A stretch of 18,639 bases of DNA from Thermomucor indicae-seudaticae (taxonomy: Eukaryota; Mucoromycota; Mucoromycetes; Mucorales; Lichtheimiaceae): positions 1 through 18,639 of the forward strand of contig JSYX01000638.1 in NCBI GenBank assembly GCA_000787465.1, written 5' to 3'. Of the stretch, positions 18,537 to 18,639 are shown in pieces (the first letter of the stretch is position 1; each line of letters starts with the position of its first letter). Under the pieces are notes generated by a model, which made no database searches, was not told the DNA's origin, and was given only the letters and a program-made list of their open reading frames with translations. Position numbers and translations under genes: made by a program.

Positions 18537-18639
18537 CTTTGAAATGTACACTAGCGTGCTTTGCCTACACTTTATACATAGAACTACATGTAGTCGCAAC
18601 TGCGGTTTTCTATATTACATGTACAAAAGCGAGAATACC

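Larger units (their letters stand above)
17964..18639. other. Non-coding right end upstream of PITP
   Basis: 676 bp including the PITP promoter. No convincing gene. It contains an inverted repeat (18435-18474), a tetranucleotide repeat (18491-18518) and a small GC hairpin (18522-18536), listed separately. An 82-codon minus-strand frame at 18046-18294 shows no recognised domain. Confidence 0.5.

Overview
The window looks like nuclear DNA of a filamentous fungus, most likely an early-diverging one (Mucoromycota, Mucorales-like). The evidence is a divergent H2A/H2B pair, compact genes with many short introns (mostly 53-94 nt, GT-AG), CT-rich leaders, a SANT/Myb-like protein of a style common in Mucoromycota, and one intron with U12-type (minor spliceosome) signals. 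U12 introns are unknown in yeasts and most Dikarya but have been reported in Mucoromycota. The species assignment is inference. All exon models were spliced by hand from donor, acceptor and phase agreement. No transcript data were available.

Layout from left to right: the 5' end of histone H2A (minus, cut by the window edge); a bidirectional H2A/H2B promoter; histone H2B (plus); a poly-Q SANT/Myb-like protein (minus, 3 exons); a 1.15 kb divergent spacer; ADF/cofilin (plus, 5 exons, the first holding only the ATG); an Sds3-family subunit of the Rpd3/Sin3 histone deacetylase complex (minus, 5 coding exons, one intron AT-AC); a 3.3 kb gene-poor stretch with a roughly 450 bp element bounded by long inverted repeats; the Sin3 corepressor (minus, 13 exons, about 1425 aa); a metaxin/Sam37-like outer-membrane sorting subunit (minus, 6 exons); a class I phosphatidylinositol transfer protein (minus, 6 exons including an 8-nt microexon); and about 0.7 kb of repeat-bearing non-coding sequence.

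How the genes relate: Sin3 and Sds3 are partners in the same deacetylase complex and lie on the same strand 3.3 kb apart, near two core histone genes, so the left and middle parts of the window have a chromatin theme. Cofilin (actin turnover), metaxin (mitochondrial beta-barrel insertion) and PITP (phosphoinositide supply) are ordinary housekeeping genes. MluI-box motifs (ACGCGT) occur in both the histone and the Sin3 promoters.

The strongest unusual signal is the putative U12-type AT-AC intron in the Sds3 gene. Next are the inverted-repeat element, the PITP microexon and the repeated ACACG(CG)TTTC motifs upstream of Sin3.
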